64,000 bases of DNA from Ochrobactrum sp. Q0168 (GCF_016427605.1 NZ_JAELXQ010000001.1:622860-686859); one strand, 5' to 3'. Positions 18,328 through 32,605 are shown, numbered from the stretch's first letter. Made by a program: numbers and translations. The notes: a model not told the origin generated them from the sequence alone.

Positions 18328-19764
18328 TTAGAAGAACGTCTTTGCTGCGGCTTCGGCAAATCCGCCGATTGGGCCAGCAAGGAACACGTAGAACAGCACG
18401 AAGGCACCCGTGACGCCGAGAACGAGACGCAGCTCGCCCGCGACTGGCACGAAACCGCCGACTGGCTCATCGAACCACATGATCTTGATCATGCGCAGAT
18501 AGTAGAACGCACCCACAACCGACGCCACGATACCGATGATCGCCAGCGGATAAAGACCGGCCTGAACAGCAGCGAGGAAGGTATACCACTTGCCGAAGAA
18601 GCCAGCGAGCGGCGGGATACCGGCGAGCGAGAACAGGAAGATCGTCATGATCGTTGCCAGCACCGGGTTGGTGCGGGACAGACCGGCCAGATCGCCGATG
18701 TTCTCGACATTGCCGTCCTTGGTGCGCATGGCGAGAATGAAGGCAAAGGTGCCGAGCGTCATGGCAAGATAGATCGCCATGTAGATCGCCACGCCCTTCA
18801 CGCCGACAGCCGTACCGGCAGCGAGACCGACAAGGGCGTAGCCCATGTGGCTGATGGAGGAATAAGCCATCAGACGCTTGATGTTGCGCTGGCCGATAGC
18901 GGCGAAGGCGCCGAGAACCATCGAAGCGATTGCGATGAAGATCACAACCTGCTGCCAGTCATGGGTGACCGGAGCAAAGGCTTCCGAGACGACCCGGATG
19001 ATAAGCGCCATGGCGGCCATCTTCGGAGCGGCGGCAAAGAAGGCTGTTACCGGGGTCGGCGCGCCTTCATAGACGTCCGGCGTCCACATATGGAACGGAA
19101 CGGCGGAAATCTTGAATGCCAGACCGGCCAGAATGAAGACCAGACCGAACACCAGACCAAGCTCACGCTGGCCGCCCGAAACTGCTTGGGCGATTTCGGT
19201 GAAGCCGATATGGCCGGTATAGCCGTAAACAAGCGAGATGCCGTAGAGCAGCATACCCGAGGACAGCGAGCCGAGAACGAAATACTTCAGACCGGCTTCC
19301 GTAGAACGAACGCTGTCGCGGTTGAACGCTGCCAGCACGTAAAGCGCCAGCGACTGCAGTTCGAGACCGAGATAAAGCGACAGCATGTTGGAGGCCGACA
19401 CCATCAGCAGCATGCCGAGCGTCGAGATGACGATCAGGACCGGGAACTCGAACTTGTCGAACTTTTCCGCCTTGGCGAAACCAACCGACATGACGAGCGT
19501 GACGATGGAGCCGATCAGGGTCAGCACCTTCATGAAGCGGCCGAAGCCGTCATTGACGATGGCGCCGCCGAAAGCGGAGCCGTTCGCCGGGAATAGAAGA
19601 ACCAGTGCCAGCGCTGCAATCAGCACTGCGACGGACAGTCCGTTGACGAGCGTGGTTGCACGCTCACCAGAGAACACGCCGATCATAAGCAGTGCCAAGG
19701 CGCCCACAGCCAGGAGAACCTCCGGTGCTGCAAGGGTCAGATGAGCTATCAGATCAGTCTGCAT
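18328..19764 (-). CDS. nuoN: NADH-quinone oxidoreductase subunit N
   Basis: 478 residues, about 14 membrane helices, one of the three antiporter-like proton-pumping subunits of complex I. Visible family stretches include [17 protein letters not shown] and the preceding [10 protein letters not shown]-type motif (here [10 protein letters not shown]), carrying the conserved Lys of the half-channel. It is the last nuo gene, 20 bases after nuoM and 22 before birA. Confidence 0.96.
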   Translation of the reverse strand: MQTDLIAHLTLAAPEVLLAVGALALLMIGVFSGERATTLVNGLSVAVLIAALALVLLFPANGSAFGGAIVNDGFGRFMKVLTLIGSIVTLVMSVGFAKAEKFDKFEFPVLIVISTLGMLLMVSASNMLSLYLGLELQSLALYVLAAFNRDSVRSTEAGLKYFVLGSLSSGMLLYGISLVYGYTGHIGFTEIAQAVSGGQRELGLVFGLVFILAGLAFKISAVPFHMWTPDVYEGAPTPVTAFFAAAPKMAAMALIIRVVSEAFAPVTHDWQQVVIFIAIASMVLGAFAAIGQRNIKRLMAYSSISHMGYALVGLAAGTAVGVKGVAIYMAIYLAMTLGTFAFILAMRTKDGNVENIGDLAGLSRTNPVLATIMTIFLFSLAGIPPLAGFFGKWYTFLAAVQAGLYPLAIIGIVASVVGAFYYLRMIKIMWFDEPVGGFVPVAGELRLVLGVTGAFVLFYVFLAGPIGGFAEAAAKTFF

Positions 19765-19784
19765 GACCTTACGCCTTTATTTTC

Positions 19785-21292
19785 TTATTGTGCCAGCATT
19801 GCATTGGCGGCTCCGCCAATTGCAGCGTCGTAATGTTGAACCAGAGCGGTCACAGCACTTGCAGTCGCATTGAAGACCGGTGCCGGATACACGCCGAAGA
19901 AGATGGTGAGTACCACGAGCGGGTAGAGAATGATCTTCTCACGCGGGCTAAGATCAAGGAGCGCCTTGAGGCTTTCCTTGTCGAGTGCACCGAAGATCAC
20001 CTTGCGGTAGAGCCAGAGCGCATAGGCCGCCGAGAGAATGACACCCGTGGTTGCGAACAGCGCCACCCAGGTATTGACCCGGAACACTCCGAACAGCGTC
20101 AGGAATTCACCAATGAAGCCCGAAGTACCCGGCAGGCCGACATTCGCCATCGTAAAGATGAGGAAGGCCACGGCATATTTCGGCATATTGTTCACCAGGC
20201 CGCCGAACGCTGCGATCTCACGGGTATGCATGCGGTCGTAGATCACGCCGACGCAAAGGAAGAGCGCGCCCGACACGATACCGTGCGACAGCATCTGAAA
20301 GATTGCACCCTGAATGCCCTGCTCGTTGGCTGCGAAGATGCCCATGGTCACATAGGCCATGTGTGCGACGGACGAATAGGCGATCAGCTTCTTGATGTCT
20401 TCCTGAACCAGAGCCACCAGAGACGTGTAGATGATGGCGATCACCGACAGCGTGAAGATAAGCGGCGCGAAATCAGCGGAAGCCAGCGGGAACATCGGCA
20501 GCGAGAAGCGCAGGAAGCCGTAGCCGCCGAGCTTCAGAAGGATACCGGCCAGAATGACCGAGCCTGCTGTCGGTGCTTCAACGTGCGCATCTGGAAGCCA
20601 TGTGTGAACCGGCCACATCGGCATCTTGACCGCGAAGGACGCGAAGAAGGCAAGCCATAGCCATGTTTGCATGCCAGCCGGGAAGCTGAACTTCTGCAGT
20701 TCCACGATGTTCATCGTGCCAGCCTGCCAGTACATGGCCATGATGGCGATGAGCATCAGCACCGAGCCCAGCAGCGTATAAAGGAAGAACTTCAAGCTTG
20801 CATAAACGCGACGCTTGCCGCCCCACACGCCGATGATGATGAACATCGGGATAAGGCTTGCTTCGAAGAACACATAGAACAGGAACAGGTCGAGCGCGCA
20901 GAACACGCCGATCATGAGCGTTTCCAGAATAAGGAACGCGATCATATATTCCTTGACGCGCTTTTCGACCGATACCCAGCTTGCAAGAATGCAGAACGGC
21001 ATCAGGAAAGCAGACAGCACCACGAACAGGACGGAAATGCCGTCCACGCCCATGTGGTAGCTGATGCCGCCACCCATCCAGCCAGCCTGCTCGACCATCT
21101 GGAAACCTGGGTTCGAATTATCGAACCCGGCCCAGACAACGAGCGACAGGATGAAGACGAACACAGTCGTCAGCAAAGCGACGTTGCGGATGTTGCGACG
21201 CGCAGCCTCGCTGTCGTCCTTGATCAAAAGGATCAGTAACGCGCCGACAAGCGGCAAAAACGTGACCGTTGAGAGAATTGGCCAGTCGGTCA

Positions 21293-21293
<1 letters not shown>
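19785..21293 (-). CDS. nuoM: NADH-quinone oxidoreductase subunit M
   Basis: 502 residues, about 14 helices, antiporter-like proton-pumping subunit of complex I. Characteristic stretches are [39 protein letters not shown] and [13 protein letters not shown]. Its ATG shares one base with the nuoL stop (TGATG), so translation is probably coupled. Length is normal for the family. Confidence 0.97.
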
Positions 21294-23284
<1,991 letters not shown>

Positions 23285-23291
23285 TTGCCCG

Positions 23292-23600
23292 TCAACCTTT
23301 CATAACATTGACGTCTTCCACCGCGATGGAACCGCGATTACGGAAGAAAACAACGAGAATTGCCAGACCGATGGCCGCTTCGGCAGCCGCAACAGTCAGA
23401 ACGAAAAGGGCGAAGACCTGCCCGACCATGTCGCCGAGCTGGCTGGAGAACGCCACGAAGTTGAGATTGACCGAAAGCAGGATCAATTCGATCGACATCA
23501 GGATAACGATGACATTCTTGCGGTTCAAAAAGATGCCGAAGACGCCAAGCGTGAACAGGATGGCCGAAACGGTCAGATAATGAGCGATACCGATTTCCAT
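23292..23600 (-). CDS. nuoK: NADH-quinone oxidoreductase subunit K
   Basis: 102 residues with three membrane helices. The two conserved membrane Glu of NuoK lie in [11 protein letters not shown] and in [12 protein letters not shown]; these relay protons in the complex I arm. The length is typical. It is 10 bases after nuoJ and 7 before nuoL. Confidence 0.96.
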
Positions 23601-23610
23601 ATGCTTATCC

Positions 23611-24228
23611 TTAGATGCCTTTGCCCGTTTCGACCTGCTTGATCTCGATCGCCGTTTCTGGCGTGCGAGCTACCTGAGCCGGAATGGACTGGCGCTTGAC
23701 ATTCGGCTTGTGCCGCAGCGTCAGAACGATGGCGCCGATCATCGCGACCAGAAGGACGAGACCTGCAACCTGGAAGTAGAAGACGAAGTCGGTGTAGAGA
23801 ATGTCGCCCAGAGCAGCGGTATTGGACCGCTCGGCGATATTCGGGATCGGCACAGCGCCCTGCCCCAGCTTCGGAGCAAACATGTTGCTTGCGAAGACGA
23901 AGATCAGTTCGCCCAGCAGGATCAACCCGACCAGAGCGCCGACCGGCGCATATTGCAGCGCACCGCGCTTCAGTTCCGAGAAATCCACATCCAACATCAT
24001 GACGACGAAGAGGAAGAGAACCGCCACAGCGCCGACATAAACGACGAGCAGGATCATGGCGAGGAACTCAGCCCCGGTCAGCAGGAACAAAGCTGCCGCA
24101 TTGAAGAATGTGAGGATCAGAAACAGCACCGAATGCACGGGGTTGCGCGCCGCAATCACCATGAACGCGCTTGCGATCATGATGAAAGCGAACAGATAGA
24201 AAAACGCTGCCGCAATACCTGTCAGCAT
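23611..24228 (-). CDS. nuoJ: NADH-quinone oxidoreductase subunit J
   Basis: 205 residues, five membrane helices, with the conserved [20 protein letters not shown] segment that contains the flexible third helix controlling quinone-coupled gating in complex I. The ATG of [13 protein letters not shown] is chosen because GGGGGAT precedes it; an in-frame codon 30 bases upstream has no SD. A 126-base hairpin-rich gap separates it from nuoI, unlike the tight junctions around it. Confidence 0.95.
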
Positions 24229-24297
24229 GGGGATCCCCCAACACCTTTCCGTGAGCAAAGCCCTATTGCTTTGCCCGCTTTATTCATAAACTCTTGT

Positions 24298-24358
24298 TCG
24301 AGCATCGGACTGACCGAAAATTCGATCTGACGCTCGAACTGATCGGGAGCCCGATCAG
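24298..24358. repeat. Inverted repeats in the nuoI-nuoJ gap
   Basis: CTGATCGGG (24339-24347) and CCCGATCAG (24350-24358) form a stem that covers the nuoI stop codon. A second weaker pairing joins TTCGAGC (near 24298) to GCTCGAA (near 24332-24338). No T run follows, so this looks like an mRNA processing or stability element more than a terminator. Confidence 0.5.
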
Positions 24359-24846
24359 CGATAAGGCGCATCCATCGCGATATTGCGCGCGATTTCGCGT
24401 TCCCAACGGTCACCATTGGCGAGGAGCTTGTCCTTGTCGTAGTACAGCTCTTCGCGCGTCTCGGTGGCGAATTCGAAGTTCGGACCTTCGACGATGGCAT
24501 CCACCGGACATGCTTCCTGGCAGAAGCCGCAATAAATGCACTTCACCATGTCGATGTCGTAACGCACCGTGCGGCGGGTGCCGTCGTTGCGGCGGGGACC
24601 GGCCTCGATGGTGATGGCCTGCGCCGGGCAGATTGCCTCGCAAAGCTTGCAGGCAATGCAGCGTTCTTCACCATTGGGATAACGGCGCAGCGCGTGTTCG
24701 CCACGGAAGCGCGGTGAAACCGGGCCCTTTTCATGCGGGTAGTTCAACGTCGCCTTCGGCGCGAAGAACTGGCGCATGGAAAGAAAGAACGCGCCGACGA
24801 ATTCCTTGAGAAGGAGCGATTTGGCTGCTTGAGCAAATGTTGCCAT
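24355..24846 (-). CDS. nuoI: NADH-quinone oxidoreductase subunit I
   Basis: 163 residues, a 2[4Fe-4S] ferredoxin-type subunit. The first cluster motif is C63-C66-C69-C73 ([11 protein letters not shown]), the second C103-C106-C109-C113 ([11 protein letters not shown]), giving clusters N6a and N6b that pass electrons to NuoB. An N-terminal amphipathic helix ([13 protein letters not shown]) anchors it to the membrane arm. It is 12 bases after nuoH. Confidence 0.97.
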   Translation of the reverse strand: MATFAQAAKSLLLKEFVGAFFLSMRQFFAPKATLNYPHEKGPVSPRFRGEHALRRYPNGEERCIACKLCEAICPAQAITIEAGPRRNDGTRRTVRYDIDMVKCIYCGFCQEACPVDAIVEGPNFEFATETREELYYDKDKLLANGDRWEREIARNIAMDAPYR

Positions 24847-24858
24847 TGTTTTTACTCC

Positions 24859-25902
24859 TTACGCCAGACCGAAGACTTTGAGGAAGGTCGCGGTTGCGAC
24901 AACCATGAAGAGCGAGATCGGCAGGAAAACCTTCCAGCCCAGACGCATCAGCTGGTCGTAGCGGTAACGCGGTACGAAAGCCTTCACCATGGCGAACATG
25001 AAGAAGCAGAGGCAGAGCTTGAGCATGAACCAGATGATGCCCGGAACCCAGTTGAGGAACCATACGTCGACCGGAGGCAGCCAGCCGCCGAGGAAGAGCG
25101 TGGTCATCAGGGCGCACATCAGCGTGATCGCCACATACTCGCCGAGGAAGAACAGAAGGAACGGCGTGGACGAATATTCGATCATATGACCGGCCACAAG
25201 TTCGGATTCAGCTTCGACAAGATCGAAAGGCGGACGGTTCGTTTCAGCAAGCGCCGAAATGAAGAAGATCACAAACATCGGGAACAGGCAGAGCCAGTTC
25301 CAGTCGAGGAACGAGGCAGGCAGGCCAAGCATGGTGCCAAAGCCTGTATTCTGCGAAAGCACAATGTCGGTGAGGTTGAGCGAGCCAACCGTCAGCAGAA
25401 CGGTAACGATCACGAAGCCGATGGAGACTTCGTAGGAAACCATCTGCGCGGCAGAGCGAAGCGCACCGAGGAACGGGTACTTCGAGTTGGAGGCCCAGCC
25501 GCCCATGATCACGCCGTAAACTTCAAGCGAAGAAATGGCGAAGATATAGAGGATGCCGACATTGATGTTGGCGATGGCCCAGCCTTCATTGACCGGGATA
25601 ACGGCCCAGGTTGCCATTGCGAGAACGGCGGAGACGAAGGGCGCAAGGAGGAAGACACCCTTGTTTGCGCCCGACGGAATGATCGGTTCCTTGAAGACGA
25701 ACTTCAACAAGTCGGCGAAGGCCTGGAACAGACCCCAGGGACCAACAACGTTCGGGCCGCGACGAAGCTGTACCGCCGCCCAGATCTTGCGATCCGCGTA
25801 AAGCAGGTAAGCGACGACGATCAGCAATACGACGAGCAGAACGACCGACTTCAGCGCCATGATCAGCGCGGGTAAGACGTAAGCTGCAAAAATTCCTTCC
25901 AT
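24859..25902 (-). CDS. nuoH: NADH-quinone oxidoreductase subunit H
   Basis: 347 residues, eight membrane helices, the subunit that with NuoB and NuoD lines the quinone chamber. Typical segments are [20 protein letters not shown], the acidic loop [20 protein letters not shown] and the C-terminal [16 protein letters not shown]. The ATG of MEGIFAAYV follows AGAGAGAGACGGA; the longer open frame upstream overlaps nuoG and is rejected. It begins 19 bases after nuoG. Confidence 0.96.
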   Translation of the reverse strand: MEGIFAAYVLPALIMALKSVVLLVVLLIVVAYLLYADRKIWAAVQLRRGPNVVGPWGLFQAFADLLKFVFKEPIIPSGANKGVFLLAPFVSAVLAMATWAVIPVNEGWAIANINVGILYIFAISSLEVYGVIMGGWASNSKYPFLGALRSAAQMVSYEVSIGFVIVTVLLTVGSLNLTDIVLSQNTGFGTMLGLPASFLDWNWLCLFPMFVIFFISALAETNRPPFDLVEAESELVAGHMIEYSSTPFLLFFLGEYVAITLMCALMTTLFLGGWLPPVDVWFLNWVPGIIWFMLKLCLCFFMFAMVKAFVPRYRYDQLMRLGWKVFLPISLFMVVATATFLKVFGLA

Positions 25903-25921
25903 TGTTCCGTCTCTCTCTCGC

Positions 25922-28018
25922 TTACTCGGCTGCCTGTTGGAAGCCGCCAGCCGCGAGCGCCGAGCATTCGGCCATGACGGCGGAAGCGCGCGCAATTGGG
26001 TTCGTCAGGTAGAAGTCCTTGACCGGGGAAACGAAGGCTGCGCCGCCGCCCAGGTTGGTTGCCCCATTTGGAGCCTTGCCTGCCAGCGCAACGAGATCGT
26101 CAGCGGAAGCAGGCGTGATGGTGTCGATGGCCGCCATATGCGGATAGTCTGCATAAAGCTTGGCGCGAAGCTGCTGCAGGCTGTCGAACGGCAGGCGCTT
26201 GCCAAGGCTGTCCGAAAGAGCGCGCAGGATTGCCCAGTCTTCCTTCGCTTCGCCCGGTGCGAAACCGGCGCGGCTGCCAAGCTGCACGCGACCTTCAGTA
26301 TTGAGCCAGGTGCCCGACTTTTCGGTATAGGCTGCGCCCGGCAGGATCACGTCGGCGGCATGTGCACCGGCATCGCCGTGCGTGCCGATGTAAACGACGA
26401 AGCTCGAACCCTTCCGGGTCATGTCGAGTTCGTCTGCACCGAGCAGGAACACCACATCCAGATTGCCCAGCATATCGCCAGCTGCCTTGCCGCCCTCACC
26501 CGGTACAAAGCCGATATCCAGAGCGCCAACGCGCGAAGCGGCAGTGTGCAGAACGGAGAAGCCGTTCCACTCATCCTTGATCGCGCCGACATCCTGAGCG
26601 AGCTTGGCGGCGGTCGCCAGAACCGCACGACCATTTTCGCCGGCGAGCGCGCCCTGACCGATGATGATCAGCGGGCGTTCTGCCTTGGCCAGCACATCGC
26701 GGAAAGCGTTCGTGCCAGCGGCGACGGATGCCAGTGTGTCGGCGCCTGCGCCGAGATATTCGTAATTGTAACGCAGTTCAGCCTGTTCGCCGATCAGCGC
26801 GACCGGGAAATGGCCCATGCGCTGACGCTTGCGAATGCGTGCGTTCAGAACGGCAGCTTCAACGCGTGGATTGGAACCGATGATGAGCAGAGCATCAGCG
26901 TTTTCAATGCCTTCGATCGTCGCGTTGAAGAGGTAGCTAGCACGACCCAGAGCCGGATCAAGGGCTGCGCCATCCTGACGGCTGTCGATATTGGCGGAGC
27001 CGAGCGAAGCCATCAGCCCCTTCAGCGCATAGATTTCTTCAACCGAAGCCAGATCGCCTGCAACAGCGCCGATCTTATCAGCCGACGTTGCTGAAACCTT
27101 GGCGGCGATAGCGGAGAAGGCTTCCGGCCAGCTTGCGGCGACCAGACGGCCATCCTTGCGAACATAAGGACGGTCGAGGCGCTGAGTGCGCAGGCCGTCC
27201 CAGATGAAGCGGGTCTTGTCGGAGATCCACTCCTCGTTCACCGCTTCGTTGACGCGGGGCATGACGCGCATCACTTCACGGCCACGGGTATCAACGCGGA
27301 TGTTGGAACCGACCGCATCCATCACATCGATGGTTTCAGTCTTGTTCAATTCCCACGGACGCGCCTGGAACGCATAAGGACGCGAGGTCAAAGCGCCAAC
27401 CGGGCAAAGATCGATCACGTTGCCCTGCAGTTCCGACGTCATGGCGCGCTCGAGATAGGTGGTGATCTCTGCGTCTTCACCACGTCCGATCAGACCGAGT
27501 TCGGAAATGCCAGCAACTTCGGTCGTGAAGCGGACGCAGCGCGTGCAGTGAATGCAACGCGTCATTACCGTCTTGACGAGCGGGCCGATATATTTGTTTT
27601 CGACAGCGCGCTTGTTCTCGCGATAGCGCGAACCGTCGGTGCCGAAAGCCATCGCCTGATCCTGCAGATCGCACTCGCCGCCCTGATCGCAGATCGGGCA
27701 ATCCAGCGGGTGGTTGATGAGCAGGAATTCCATCACGCCTTCGCGGGCCTTCTTGACCATTGGCGTGTTGGTGAAGATTTCAGGCGCTTCGCCATTCGGG
27801 CCGGGACGCAGATCGCGCACGCCCATGGCGCAGGATGCCGCCGGCTTCGGCGGTCCACCCTTCACTTCAACCAGACACATACGGCAATTTCCGGCGATGG
27901 AAAGCCGTTCGTGGAAACAGAACCGTGGCACCTCAGCGCCTGCGGCTTCGGCAGCCTGAAGGAGCGTATAGTGATCGGGTACTTCGATCTCCGTGCCGTC
28001 AACCTTGATCTTTGCCAT
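25922..28018 (-). CDS. nuoG: NADH-quinone oxidoreductase subunit G
   Basis: 698 residues. N-terminal 2Fe-2S domain with C34, C45, C48, C63; a His/Cys site H103, C107, C110, C116; and a 4Fe-4S site C155, C158, C161, C205, followed by a molybdopterin-oxidoreductase-like domain that has lost the cofactor role. It forms the electron wire between NuoF and the hydrophilic arm. The chosen ATG is [10 protein letters not shown]. It lies 138 bases after nuoF, an unusually long gap for this operon. Confidence 0.96.
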   Translation of the reverse strand: MAKIKVDGTEIEVPDHYTLLQAAEAAGAEVPRFCFHERLSIAGNCRMCLVEVKGGPPKPAASCAMGVRDLRPGPNGEAPEIFTNTPMVKKAREGVMEFLLINHPLDCPICDQGGECDLQDQAMAFGTDGSRYRENKRAVENKYIGPLVKTVMTRCIHCTRCVRFTTEVAGISELGLIGRGEDAEITTYLERAMTSELQGNVIDLCPVGALTSRPYAFQARPWELNKTETIDVMDAVGSNIRVDTRGREVMRVMPRVNEAVNEEWISDKTRFIWDGLRTQRLDRPYVRKDGRLVAASWPEAFSAIAAKVSATSADKIGAVAGDLASVEEIYALKGLMASLGSANIDSRQDGAALDPALGRASYLFNATIEGIENADALLIIGSNPRVEAAVLNARIRKRQRMGHFPVALIGEQAELRYNYEYLGAGADTLASVAAGTNAFRDVLAKAERPLIIIGQGALAGENGRAVLATAAKLAQDVGAIKDEWNGFSVLHTAASRVGALDIGFVPGEGGKAAGDMLGNLDVVFLLGADELDMTRKGSSFVVYIGTHGDAGAHAADVILPGAAYTEKSGTWLNTEGRVQLGSRAGFAPGEAKEDWAILRALSDSLGKRLPFDSLQQLRAKLYADYPHMAAIDTITPASADDLVALAGKAPNGATNLGGGAAFVSPVKDFYLTNPIARASAVMAECSALAAGGFQQAAE

Positions 28019-28125
28019 CGCTTGTCCAAACCTGCGGCTTGTGCCGCATCTTCCAGATCGTAAAACTTTGCACCTGCCCTTGTATTGGCATGGCCTTTTC
28101 CGAAAACCGCTGGGCACTTTTCGGG

Positions 28126-28151
28126 GCCATGCCCTGGCGGGCAGGCATCGC
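28126..28151. repeat. Hairpin in the nuoF-nuoG gap
   Basis: GCCATGCC pairs with GGCATCGC (7 of 8) around a 10-base GC-rich loop, just beyond the nuoF stop. No T run follows. Confidence 0.4.
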
Positions 28152-28156
28152 ACAAC

Positions 28157-29464
28157 TCACTCAGCCGCTTCCAGACGGATATTGCGGCTCTGCACGGCGT
28201 TGCGTGTATAATCATCAATGCGCTTTTCAATTTCCGGACGGAAATTGCGGATCAGGCCCTGAATCGGCCATGCAGCCGCGTCGCCAAGCGCGCAGATGGT
28301 GTGACCTTCAATCTGCTTGGTCACGTCGAACAGCATGTCGATTTCGCGCTTCTGCGCATTGCCCTTGACCATGCGTTCCATGACGCGCCACATCCAGCCG
28401 GTGCCTTCACGGCACGGCGTACACTGGCCGCAGCTTTCATGCTTGAAGAAGGCCGACAGACGGGCAATCGCCTTGATGATGTCGGTGGACTTGTCCATGA
28501 CGATCAGGCCACCGGTGCCGAACGACGATTTCTTGTCGCGCATGCCGTCGAAATCCATGATGGCGTCCATCATGTCTTCGCCCTTGATAACCGGGCACGA
28601 TGCGCCACCGGGAATGACAGCCAGCAGATTGTCCCAGCCGCCGCGAATGCCGCCAGCGTGCTTTTCAATCAGTTCGCGGAACGGAATGCCAAGGCCTTCT
28701 TCTACAACGCAAGGCATGTTCACATGACCAGAAATCTGGAACAGCTTGGTGCCGACATTGTTCGGACGGCCGATGGACGAGAACCATGCACCGCCGCGAC
28801 GCAGGATCGTTGGCGCAACCGCAATCGATTCCACGTTGTTCACGGTGGTCGGGCAGCCATAGAGACCCATATTGGCCGGGAATGGCGGCTTCAAGCGCGG
28901 CTGGCCCTTCTTGCCTTCAAGGCTTTCGAGCAGCGCAGTTTCCTCGCCGCAGATATAAGCGCCAGCGCCGTGGGTGACAAAAATGTCCATATCCCAGCCG
29001 CACTTGTTGTCCTTGCCAAGCAGACCGGCTTCGTAGCATTCGTCGATGGCTGCCTGCAGGGCTTCACGCTCACGCATGAATTCGCCGCGAATATAGATAT
29101 AGGCAGTGTGTGCGCCCATGGCGCAACCGGCGATCACGCAGCCTTCAATCAGCGTATGCGGATCGTGGCGCAGAATTTCGCGGTCCTTACAGGTGCCCGG
29201 CTCGGATTCGTCGGCGTTGACGACGAGGTAATGCGGGCGACCGTCGCTTTGCTTGGGCATGAACGACCACTTGAGACCCGTCGGGAAGCCAGCGCCGCCA
29301 CGGCCACGCAGGCCCGACGCTTTCATCTCGTCGATGATCCAGTCACGACCCTTCTCGATGAAACCCTTGGTGTTGTCCCAATGGCCGCGAGCCATGGCAC
29401 CCTTGAGGGAGCGATCCTTGAAGCCGTAAATATTGGTGAAGATGCGATCTTTATCAGCCAGCAT
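28157..29464 (-). CDS. nuoF: NADH-quinone oxidoreductase subunit F
   Basis: 435 residues, the NADH- and FMN-binding subunit. The FMN/NADH site has [10 protein letters not shown] at 54-63 and [14 protein letters not shown] near 171-184; the [4Fe-4S] N3 ligands are C345, C348, C351 and C391. It takes hydride from NADH at the tip of complex I with NuoE. It is 41 bases after nuoE and followed by a hairpin-bearing gap. Confidence 0.97.
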   Translation of the reverse strand: MLADKDRIFTNIYGFKDRSLKGAMARGHWDNTKGFIEKGRDWIIDEMKASGLRGRGGAGFPTGLKWSFMPKQSDGRPHYLVVNADESEPGTCKDREILRHDPHTLIEGCVIAGCAMGAHTAYIYIRGEFMREREALQAAIDECYEAGLLGKDNKCGWDMDIFVTHGAGAYICGEETALLESLEGKKGQPRLKPPFPANMGLYGCPTTVNNVESIAVAPTILRRGGAWFSSIGRPNNVGTKLFQISGHVNMPCVVEEGLGIPFRELIEKHAGGIRGGWDNLLAVIPGGASCPVIKGEDMMDAIMDFDGMRDKKSSFGTGGLIVMDKSTDIIKAIARLSAFFKHESCGQCTPCREGTGWMWRVMERMVKGNAQKREIDMLFDVTKQIEGHTICALGDAAAWPIQGLIRNFRPEIEKRIDDYTRNAVQSRNIRLEAAE

Positions 29465-29505
29465 GTCTCACCTGTTTCCGTTCGTGTTTGCGAATATCGA
29501 AGTCA

Positions 29506-30678
29506 TCATACCGGCTTCTTTCCGAATACCTTGATGTATTCCTCGACGCCGCCCTTGGCCAAAGCCTTGGCTTGCTTCACCCAGTCTTCCCGCTCGATGC
29601 GACCGTGGAAGCTGAGATAACCGTCAACCCATTCGCGCTCGGCCTTCTTCCAGGCGGCAACCTGTTTGAAGGTGAAGATGCCGAGTTCATGCAGAGTTTC
29701 TTCAATCTTCGGACCAACGCCGGAGATCAGCTTCAGATCGTCAACCGCTTCCGGGCGCTCTATGGCGACCGGACGATTGGCATCGTCAAGCTTGAATGTC
29801 TGTGTAGTGTCAACCGAAGCAGCCTTTTCAGCGGCATTCGACACCTTGACGTCCGAAGGCGTCTTCAGAGCCGGATCGGTTTCTGGCGCATTGGTGACCG
29901 GCTTGGCAGCGTTGGACGGCGCGGCCGCCTTCGCAGCTTCCGCAGCCTTTTCCTCGGCAGCCTTGGCTTCGGCTTCCGCCTTGGCCTTTGCTTCCGCTTC
30001 GGCCTTTGCCTTGGCGGTCGCGGCATCCGATGCCTTGCGAGTTTCGAGACCGATCTGCTTGTAATCCAGATCTTCGGTCAGCGACGTCAGGCCGTTGACC
30101 GGATTGGACGTTTCACGGCCAATCTGCGGGCCCGGCTTAACGGTGTCGCCCTTGCCAGCTTCAAAGGCGTCGATGATTTCGGCGAGGCGTTCCGGCGTCA
30201 GATCTTCATAAGCATCCTTGAAGATCATGACCATCGGCGCATTGGCGCAAGCGCCCTGGCATTCCACCTCTTCCCACGACAGCGTACCGTCGGCATTGAG
30301 CTCGAACGGATCGTGGTTGATCTTGTGACGGCAGACATCCATCAGCGCTTCCGCGCCGCGCAGCATGCATGGCGTGGTGCCGCAAACCTGAATGTGCGCG
30401 CGCGTGCCGACCGGTTTCAGCTGGAACTGCGTATAGAAGGTGGCTACTTCCAGAACGCGGATCAGCGGCATGTCGAGCATGCCTGCTACGTGTTCAATGG
30501 CAGCTTTCGTGACCCAGCCGTCCTGCTCCTGCGCACGCATGAGCAGCGGAATGACAGCCGACTGCTGACGGCCATCGGGAAATTTTGCGATCGTCTTGTG
30601 CGCCCATGCCTGATTTTCCGCGTTGAACGCGAAAGCGGCTGGCTGGACAGCATCATCTGCGAGACGGCGAACGGACAT
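29506..30678 (-). CDS. nuoE: NADH-quinone oxidoreductase subunit E with C-terminal HhH extension
   Basis: 390 residues, more than twice the classic NuoE. The thioredoxin-like core carries the [2Fe-2S] N1a ligands C99, C104, C140 and C144. After about residue 190 comes a long Ala/Glu/Lys-rich linker (about 215-255, probably helical or coiled) and then a helix-hairpin-helix-like domain at about 313-375 (LKLISGVGPKIEETLHELGI) of the kind seen in predicted DNA-binding or assembly modules. Extended NuoE proteins are known in Rhizobiales; the role of the tail is unknown. The ATG shares one base with the nuoD stop (TGATG). Confidence 0.95.
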   Translation of the reverse strand: MSVRRLADDAVQPAAFAFNAENQAWAHKTIAKFPDGRQQSAVIPLLMRAQEQDGWVTKAAIEHVAGMLDMPLIRVLEVATFYTQFQLKPVGTRAHIQVCGTTPCMLRGAEALMDVCRHKINHDPFELNADGTLSWEEVECQGACANAPMVMIFKDAYEDLTPERLAEIIDAFEAGKGDTVKPGPQIGRETSNPVNGLTSLTEDLDYKQIGLETRKASDAATAKAKAEAEAKAKAEAEAKAAEEKAAEAAKAAAPSNAAKPVTNAPETDPALKTPSDVKVSNAAEKAASVDTTQTFKLDDANRPVAIERPEAVDDLKLISGVGPKIEETLHELGIFTFKQVAAWKKAEREWVDGYLSFHGRIEREDWVKQAKALAKGGVEEYIKVFGKKPV

Positions 30679-31868
30679 CAGCGGTCAACCTCACCAAACA
30701 CGATATCGAGCGAGCCAAGAATTGCCGACACGTCAGCCAGCATATGGCCGCGGCACAGGAAATCCATGGCTTGAAGATGGGCAAAGCCCGGAGCGCGCAG
30801 CTTGCAGCGATAAGGCTTGTTGGAGCCGTCCGAAACGAGGAAGACGCCAAATTCGCCCTTCGGGGCTTCAACTGCTGCGTAAACTTCACCGGCAGGCACA
30901 TGGTAGCCTTCCGTGTAAAGCTTGAAGTGGTGGATGAGCGCTTCCATCGAACGCTTCATCTCGCCGCGCTTCGGCGGCACGATCTTGTTGTCCGTATTGG
31001 AAACCGGACCAACGCGTTCCTTGCCGAGAAGCAGGTCAACGCACTGGCGCATGATACGGGCCGACTGGCGCATTTCTTCCATGCGGATCAGGTAACGGTC
31101 GTAGCAGTCGCCATTCTTGCCGATTGGAATATCGAATTCCATCTCGTTGTAGCACTCGTAAGGCTGCGACTTGCGCAGATCCCATGCAGCGCCCGAACCG
31201 CGAACCATAACGCCCGAAAAGCCCCAAGCCCATGCATCTTCCAGAGACACCACGCCGATATCGACGTTACGCTGCTTGAAAATACGGTTTGGCGTGATGA
31301 GATCGTCGAGGTTCTTCAGCGTGACCATAAACGGGTCGATCCACTTGCCGATATCCTCGACAAGCTGATCCGGCAGGTCCTGATGGACGCCGCCCGGGCG
31401 GAAGTAAGCCGCGTGCATACGCGCGCCGCAGGCGCGTTCGTAGAACACCATCAGCTTTTCGCGCTCTTCGAAGCCCCAGAGCGGCGGCGTCAATGCGCCA
31501 ACGTCCATGGCCTGCGTGGTCACGTTCAGCAGGTGGTTCAGGATACGGCCGATTTCCGAATAGAGAACGCGGATCAGCTGGCCGCGCTTCGGCACGTCGA
31601 TACCCAGAAGGCGTTCGACGGCAAGCGCATAGGCGTGCTCCTGATTCATCGGCGCGACGTAGTCGAGGCGGTCGAGATAAGGCACAGCCTGAAGATAGGT
31701 CTTGGCTTCCATCAGCTTCTCGGTGCCGCGATGCAGCAGACCGATATGCGGATCGACGCGCTCGACGACTTCGCCGTCGAGTTCAAGCACCAGACGCAGC
31801 ACACCGTGCGCGGCAGGGTGCTGCGGACCAAAGTTGATATTGAAATTGCGGACCTGAGTCTCAGCCAT
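30678..31868 (-). CDS. nuoD: NADH-quinone oxidoreductase subunit D
   Basis: 396 residues, the 49-kDa subunit related to NiFe hydrogenase large subunits, which with NuoB forms the quinone-reducing site. It begins [20 protein letters not shown], containing the conserved HPAAHG loop whose His touches the quinone head, and ends DIVFGEVDR, the invariant family C-terminus. It follows nuoC by 17 bases and overlaps nuoE by one. Confidence 0.97.
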   Translation of the reverse strand: MAETQVRNFNINFGPQHPAAHGVLRLVLELDGEVVERVDPHIGLLHRGTEKLMEAKTYLQAVPYLDRLDYVAPMNQEHAYALAVERLLGIDVPKRGQLIRVLYSEIGRILNHLLNVTTQAMDVGALTPPLWGFEEREKLMVFYERACGARMHAAYFRPGGVHQDLPDQLVEDIGKWIDPFMVTLKNLDDLITPNRIFKQRNVDIGVVSLEDAWAWGFSGVMVRGSGAAWDLRKSQPYECYNEMEFDIPIGKNGDCYDRYLIRMEEMRQSARIMRQCVDLLLGKERVGPVSNTDNKIVPPKRGEMKRSMEALIHHFKLYTEGYHVPAGEVYAAVEAPKGEFGVFLVSDGSNKPYRCKLRAPGFAHLQAMDFLCRGHMLADVSAILGSLDIVFGEVDR

Positions 31869-31885
31869 GTTCAGCTTCCCGTCGC

Positions 31886-32494
31886 TCAGTTCGTCTTTGC
31901 CTTCTCATCGCCCGGCAGGACGTAATCCGTCCCTTCCCATGGCGAGAGAAAATCGAAATTGCGGAATTCCTGACGCAGTTCGACAGGTTCATAGATGACG
32001 CGCTTCAACTCGTCGCTGTAACGCACTTCCACAAAGCCGGTCAGCGGGAAATCCTTGCGCAGCGGATGGCCTTCGAAACCGTAGTCGGTCAGAAGGCGAC
32101 GCAGATCCGGATGACCGGAGAACAGCACACCATACATGTCGTAGGTTTCGCGTTCGTACCATTCGGCGCCAACGAATACCGAAACCGCCGACGGAACCAG
32201 CGTGTCTTCATCGGCCTGAACCTTGACGCGGATGCGCTGGTTCTGACGCGGAGACATCAGCTGATAGACCACATCAAAGCGATTGGCGCGCTGCGGATAG
32301 TCAACACCGGAAATGTCCGTCAGATTGACGAACTGGCACTGCACATCGTCACGCAGGAAGGTCAGAACGCTGATAAGGCTCGTCACGGGTACGCAAAGCG
32401 TCAGCTCGCCATAGGCCAGCTTCGCCTCTTCGATTGCATCGCCGAGGCGTTCCTTGATGTAGCCGGAAAGTTCACCGAGAGCTTCTTCGCTCAT
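31886..32494 (-). CDS. nuoC: NADH-quinone oxidoreductase subunit C
   Basis: 202 residues, the 30-kDa hydrophilic-arm subunit without cofactors. The signature [20 protein letters not shown] and the following [17 protein letters not shown] are diagnostic. It is a separate gene here, not fused to nuoD as in E. coli. A 128-base gap with a hairpin separates it from nuoB. Confidence 0.97.
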   Translation of the reverse strand: MSEEALGELSGYIKERLGDAIEEAKLAYGELTLCVPVTSLISVLTFLRDDVQCQFVNLTDISGVDYPQRANRFDVVYQLMSPRQNQRIRVKVQADEDTLVPSAVSVFVGAEWYERETYDMYGVLFSGHPDLRRLLTDYGFEGHPLRKDFPLTGFVEVRYSDELKRVIYEPVELRQEFRNFDFLSPWEGTDYVLPGDEKAKTN

Positions 32495-32605
32495 TTCCCT
32501 AAGTTCCTTATTTAGAACTCACACTGCACTTGCCTTGGGAGACTTTTGGGAGAAATCCCACGCGGCGGTGTCAGTCGAACCCTAACAAAACCTGTATGGC
32601 GCAAA

